Shown one piece after another: positions 7,784-10,503 of a stretch of DNA of 10,503 nt. The DNA comes from Sphingobacteriaceae bacterium UBA2059 (GTDB lineage Bacteria; Bacteroidota; Bacteroidia; Sphingobacteriales; Sphingobacteriaceae). The notes beneath the pieces are model-generated. The model made no database searches. It was not told where the DNA came from and was given only the letters and a program-made list of their open reading frames with translations. Both the position numbers and the translations under genes were made by a program. The stretch is taken from positions 27,643 to 38,145 of the forward strand of contig DDAL01000012.1 in the NCBI GenBank assembly GCA_002332615.1. Direction: 5' to 3'. Positions within the stretch are counted from its first letter, which is position 1. Each line of letters begins with the position of its first letter.

Positions 7784-7791
7784 AATATTTG
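7784..7791 (+). promoter_or_regulatory. Weak -7-like box in the phoH / SAM-adenosyltransferase divergent region
   Basis: AATATTTG matches TAnnTTTG at all but the first base and is followed by C, as in many Bacteroidota promoters. It lies 50 bases before the ATG at 7842. The 103-base gap must also hold the phoH promoter on the other strand, but I see no convincing box for it. Confidence 0.28.
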
Positions 7792-7841
7792 CAGGACAGA
7801 TTAATCCTATCACAAGATTAACAATAAATACTTAGACTTTA

Positions 7842-8618
7842 ATGGCTGTAATTACTTTAACAACCGACCTCGGTTACAAAGATTTTTACCAGGCTGCCCT
7901 CAAGGGACGCCTTTTAACCCTACTGCCATCTGTTAATGTTGTAGATATAAGTCACCACATATCTCCGTTTAATATTCCCGAAGCGGCTTTTGTTTTAAAA
8001 AATGCCTATCATTATTTTCCCAAAGGGACAATACATTTAATAGGGGTTGATGCCGTGTATAAAGATGCTATAAGGTATGTGGCCCTTGAATACGACGGAC
8101 ATTATTTTGTAGGGTCTGACAATGGCATCTTTTCCCTGATGTTCGATCAGCAGCCGGCTCGTGTCTTTGAGTTGAGCATTATTCAGGATCTTAACTATCT
8201 TCATTTTTCTTTAACAGATATACTTGCGAAAGCAGCATGCCATCTGGCTTCAGGCGGCGATATTGAACAAATAGGAATTCCTGTAAACAGCCTCGAGGAA
8301 AAGGTAAACTTACAACCGGTAATCGATAAGAATATCATAAGAGGGAGTGTAATCTATGTCGATTCTTTTCAAAACGCTATCACTAACATATCTAAAAAGA
8401 TATTTACTCAGGTACAGCAAAACCGGAAGTTCACCATTTACTTTAAACGCAACGAAACAATTTCTCATTTAAGCTGGCACTACAATGAGGTACCCGAGGG
8501 TGAGAAGCTTTGTCTTTTTGGCATAAGCAATTATCTGGAAATTGCTATAAACAAAGGCAATGCAAGTGGTTTGCTGGGCCTATATATTAATGATATTGTG
8601 CGGGTAGAGTTTCATTGA
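7842..8618 (+). CDS. DUF62-type SAM hydroxide adenosyltransferase / chlorinase-fluorinase homologue
   Basis: Members of this family (SAM hydrolases, DUF62) attack S-adenosylmethionine with water, giving adenosine and methionine. A few use halide instead. The 258-residue product has the family layout: TLTTDLG (5-11), VVDISHHI (33-40), FVGSDNG (89-95), VDSFQNAITN (173-182) and a C-terminal ISNYLEIAINKGNASGLLGL (228-247). Three features differ from the family norm as known from archaeal enzymes. The usual DPGVG loop reads DAVYKD (70-75), with Arg at 78 rather than seven residues after the Asp. The usual FHGRD reads FSLTD (122-126), so the triad histidine is replaced by Ser123. The DxFGN motif reads DSFQN. 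I therefore assign the fold with confidence but not the reaction. The halogenase label in databases reflects homology only. The gene is divergent from phoH, and a hairpin-rich gap follows it. Confidence 0.85.
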   Translation: MAVITLTTDLGYKDFYQAALKGRLLTLLPSVNVVDISHHISPFNIPEAAFVLKNAYHYFPKGTIHLIGVDAVYKDAIRYVALEYDGHYFVGSDNGIFSLMFDQQPARVFELSIIQDLNYLHFSLTDILAKAACHLASGGDIEQIGIPVNSLEEKVNLQPVIDKNIIRGSVIYVDSFQNAITNISKKIFTQVQQNRKFTIYFKRNETISHLSWHYNEVPEGEKLCLFGISNYLEIAINKGNASGLLGLYINDIVRVEFH

Positions 8619-8685
8619 TGCCGCTGGTTGAAGAGTCCTCTTACTTTAAGAGCCGAGAGCAGGCGGTTTTGCGTGTAGCGTAGTG

Positions 8686-8706
8686 GGGGCTTGTGGGGCA
8701 AGCCCC
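8686..8706. repeat. 8-bp G+C-rich inverted repeat (hairpin)
   Basis: GGGGCTTG (8686-8693) and CAAGCCCC (8699-8706) pair perfectly around a 5-base loop. Outer TAGC/GCTA (8676-8679 and 8707-8710) could extend the stem past an internal bulge. There is no T run directly after it on either strand, so a standard intrinsic terminator is not supported. Confidence 0.6.
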
Positions 8707-8768
8707 GCTATCGACAAAGAACAGTTAAAGACCGGAAACCCCCGCGTTCTTACGCGAAAACTTTATTT

Positions 8769-8787
8769 AAATGCTTGGCGCATTTTT
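8769..8787 (+). terminator. Possible weak terminator downstream of the SAM-adenosyltransferase gene
   Basis: AAATGC (8769-8774) pairs with GCATTT (8780-8785) around a 5-base loop, and the T run extends to 8787. The stem is short and A+T-rich, so it would be weak on its own. It lies 150 bases after the stop codon and upstream of the promoter box of the next gene. Confidence 0.3.
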
Positions 8788-8831
8788 ACCCTGGGTTGAT
8801 ACAGCAACTGCGGCAGCGCTTATTAAAAACT

Positions 8832-8839
8832 TACTTTTG
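8832..8839 (+). promoter_or_regulatory. Candidate -7 promoter box for the ABC transporter gene
   Basis: TACTTTTG is a full match to TAnnTTTG and identical to the box before the amidase gene. It lies 23 bases before the ATG at 8863, implying a very short leader. No TTG -33 element is evident at the normal distance. The bases between box and start hold no clear Shine-Dalgarno sequence, as is usual in this phylum. Confidence 0.45.
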
Positions 8840-8862
8840 TAGGCTTTCTATAACATAAGTAT

Positions 8863-10503
8863 ATGGCTCGTAACAGATTCAATAGCGGAACCGCCACTCA
8901 GGAGGAACTGAACAAAGTAAAGATAAATAAACAGAGCTTAAAGACGCTTTCTTACTTACTCACCTACTTAAAGCCATACAAGTGGAAGCTGATTATCGGC
9001 TTAATTTGCCTGTTTATATCGAGTTTCACATTTTTAACCATTCCGGCTCTTTTAGGGTCCATTATAGACGCCGCTAAAGGTGAAGATACTCAATGGTTTT
9101 TACCCAACGATATTAACCAGATTGGTTTCATTGCTTTCATAATTCTTTTTATCCAAGCTGTAGTGTCTTTTTTCAGAGTACACATTTTTGTAGGCGTGGC
9201 CGAGATGTCAATAGCCGATTTGCGTAAAGACACCTATTTCAAGCTTATTACTCTACCAATGGATTTCTTTTCGAACCATCGTGTAGGCGAATTAAACAGC
9301 CGCTTATCGGCCGATTTATCGCAAATACAGGATACCTTGACGTCCACTTTGGCTGAAGTGATCAGGCAACTGGTTTTTCTAGCCGGCGGCATAAGTCTGC
9401 TGATTTTTGTGTCGCCTCACCTTACTCTTTTTAATATCATTATACTTCCTTTGCTTATTGTTTGCGCAGTTTTTTTTGGTAAAGCAATACGCAAAATATC
9501 TAGAAGAGCACAGGATCAGCTGGCAGAATCAAACACCATTGTCGAAGAAACATTGCAAGGAATAGCCAACGTCAAGTCATTTGCAAACGAAGCTTATGAG
9601 GCAGGACGTTATGATAACAGCCTGCGCAAGGTTGTAACTATAGCTCTAAGAAGTGCTTCTTTGCGCGCTTCTTTTTCTGCATTTATCATTTTCTGTTTGT
9701 TTGGCGCTGTTGTAGGTGTTGTTTGGTACGGATCGGTACTTGTTCAAACCGGGCAGCTATCCATAGGCGATCTTTCTACTTATATAATCTATTCTATGTT
9801 TGTAGGTTCGGCTATGGGCACCTTTCCAGACTTGTATGCTAATATTCAAAAGGCGCTTCGAACTACCGAGCGAGTAATCGAAATACTGCATGAAAAGGGC
9901 GAACCGGTTTCTATAATTGCTGCAGAAAATGCCACCAAACACAAACTATCGGGTAGTCTGGAGTTTGATGATGTGCGCTTTTTTTATCCGTCGCGCAAAG
10001 AAGTTATGGTACTCAAGGGTCTTTCCTTTAGTGCCCGTGCCGGGCAAAAGATAGCCATAGTAGGCCCAAGTGGTGCGGGAAAATCAACCATAGCCTCTCT
10101 TATTTTACGATTTTATGCACCCCAGCACGGTTTTATAAGATTTGACGGCAAAGCTTCTGAAGAGTATCCCCTTACAGACATACGAAACCAGGTAGCCATA
10201 GTGCCTCAGGATGTACTTCTTTTTGGTGGCTCTATACGCGAGAATATAGCTTACGGCCGACTTGAAGCCAGCGATGAGGAAGTTTACGATGCTGCTAAAA
10301 AGGCAAACGCGCATTCTTTTATTATGCAGATGCCCGAAGGATACGACACTATTGTAGGCGAACGGGGCGTTAAACTATCCGGCGGACAAAGGCAGCGCAT
10401 TGCAATAGCCCGTGCTCTTTTAAAGGATCCTGCCATACTCATTCTGGATGAAGCCACATCTTCTCTTGATTCCGAGTCAGAACGTCTGGTACAGGAAGCC
10501 CTA
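8863..10503 (+). CDS. MsbA-like ABC half-transporter, N-terminal 547 codons (3' end beyond right edge)
   Basis: This is a type IV ABC exporter half-transporter with a fused membrane domain and ATPase domain, expected to work as a dimer in the inner membrane. Membrane helices lie at about 42-60, 85-105, 170-183, 188-206, 270-290 and 300-318. The ATPase domain begins at about 365. It shows Walker A GPSGAGKST (401-409), the Q-loop glutamine 449 (VPQD), the signature LSGGQRQR (505-512), Walker B ILILDE (525-530) and the D-loop SSLD (533-536). The H-loop and the last roughly 40-50 residues are outside the window. Such proteins export lipid A core, other lipids or drugs, and sequence alone does not settle the substrate. 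The nearby lptD fits an envelope role, but that is weak evidence. The frame is intact to the edge. The ATG at 8863 follows a promoter box at 8832. Confidence 0.93.
   Translation, partial: MARNRFNSGTATQEELNKVKINKQSLKTLSYLLTYLKPYKWKLIIGLICLFISSFTFLTIPALLGSIIDAAKGEDTQWFLPNDINQIGFIAFIILFIQAVVSFFRVHIFVGVAEMSIADLRKDTYFKLITLPMDFFSNHRVGELNSRLSADLSQIQDTLTSTLAEVIRQLVFLAGGISLLIFVSPHLTLFNIIILPLLIVCAVFFGKAIRKISRRAQDQLAESNTIVEETLQGIANVKSFANEAYEAGRYDNSLRKVVTIALRSASLRASFSAFIIFCLFGAVVGVVWYGSVLVQTGQLSIGDLSTYIIYSMFVGSAMGTFPDLYANIQKALRTTERVIEILHEKGEPVSIIAAENATKHKLSGSLEFDDVRFFYPSRKEVMVLKGLSFSARAGQKIAIVGPSGAGKSTIASLILRFYAPQHGFIRFDGKASEEYPLTDIRNQVAIVPQDVLLFGGSIRENIAYGRLEASDEEVYDAAKKANAHSFIMQMPEGYDTIVGERGVKLSGGQRQRIAIARALLKDPAILILDEATSSLDSESERLVQEAL

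Larger units (their letters stand above)
8619..8862. other. Non-coding, hairpin-rich intergenic region
   Basis: This 244-base gap holds no convincing gene. It is more G+C-rich than its surroundings in the part around 8655-8760. It contains four simple inverted repeats: 8638-8652 (6 bp, loop CTT), 8686-8706 (8 bp), 8743-8756 (5 bp, loop TCTT) and 8769-8785 (6 bp, followed by T residues). The five G residues at 8685-8689 could instead pair with the five C residues at 8739-8743, and GCGTA (8678-8682) with TACGC (8751-8755), giving an alternative longer fold. The last 31 bases carry a promoter box for the ABC transporter. It could be a structured transcript end, a short dispersed repeat or decayed sequence. 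Confidence 0.55.

Noticed and set aside
7842..8618. The idea that this gene is a true fluorinase or chlorinase.
   Set aside because: The family is mostly SAM hydrolases, and no halogenase-specific feature or biosynthetic neighbour is visible.
1..10503. A defence system, prophage, integron, transposon or CRISPR array.
   Set aside because: All recognised genes are conserved envelope, nucleotide, RNA or transport genes. No transposase, integrase, terminal repeats or regular direct repeats were seen.
8863..10503. Apparent lack of the H-loop in the ABC transporter.
   Set aside because: The window ends just after the D-loop, before the H-loop would occur, so this is an edge effect and not a truncation.

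Overview
The window reads as a chromosomal segment of a Bacteroidota bacterium, most likely Sphingobacteriales or a near relative. The evidence is an LptD of the Bacteroidota type, a MlaD-family protein with a long helical tail, a purC-STAS-rnz gene run, Shine-Dalgarno signals that are absent or weak, and several gene-proximal TAnnTTTG boxes, the -7 element of the Bacteroidota primary sigma factor. The family-level placement is inference from recalled gene order. I see no insertion sequence, phage gene, CRISPR array, tRNA or rRNA.

Layout. Positions 1-2322 (minus) hold the N-terminal 774 codons of an outer-membrane LPS-assembly protein LptD, cut by the left edge. Divergent from it, on the plus strand, are an N-acetylmuramoyl-L-alanine amidase (about 2402-3202) and a MlaD/MCE protein (3307-4251). 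A perfect 15-bp stem terminator at 4274-4318 closes this block. A minus-strand block follows, read from right to left: phoH (7738-6782), purC (6705-5758), a STAS-domain protein (5737-5360) and rnz (5342-4431). The last three are separated by only 20 and 17 bases and look like an operon. Divergent from phoH is a DUF62-type SAM hydroxide adenosyltransferase homologue (7842-8618). A 244-base non-coding stretch rich in hairpins then leads to an MsbA-like ABC half-transporter (8863 onward), which the right edge cuts after 547 codons.

How the genes fit together. The left third is an envelope group: LPS insertion (LptD), peptidoglycan cleavage (amidase) and lipid transport between membranes (MlaD). 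The ABC exporter on the right may also handle envelope lipids. The middle is housekeeping: purine synthesis, tRNA 3'-end processing, a PhoH ATPase and a STAS regulator of unknown partner. I found no convincing undescribed system. The points most worth a second look are the SAM-adenosyltransferase homologue that seems to lack canonical triad residues, the orphan STAS protein inside a purC-rnz operon, and the structured intergenic region before the ABC transporter.
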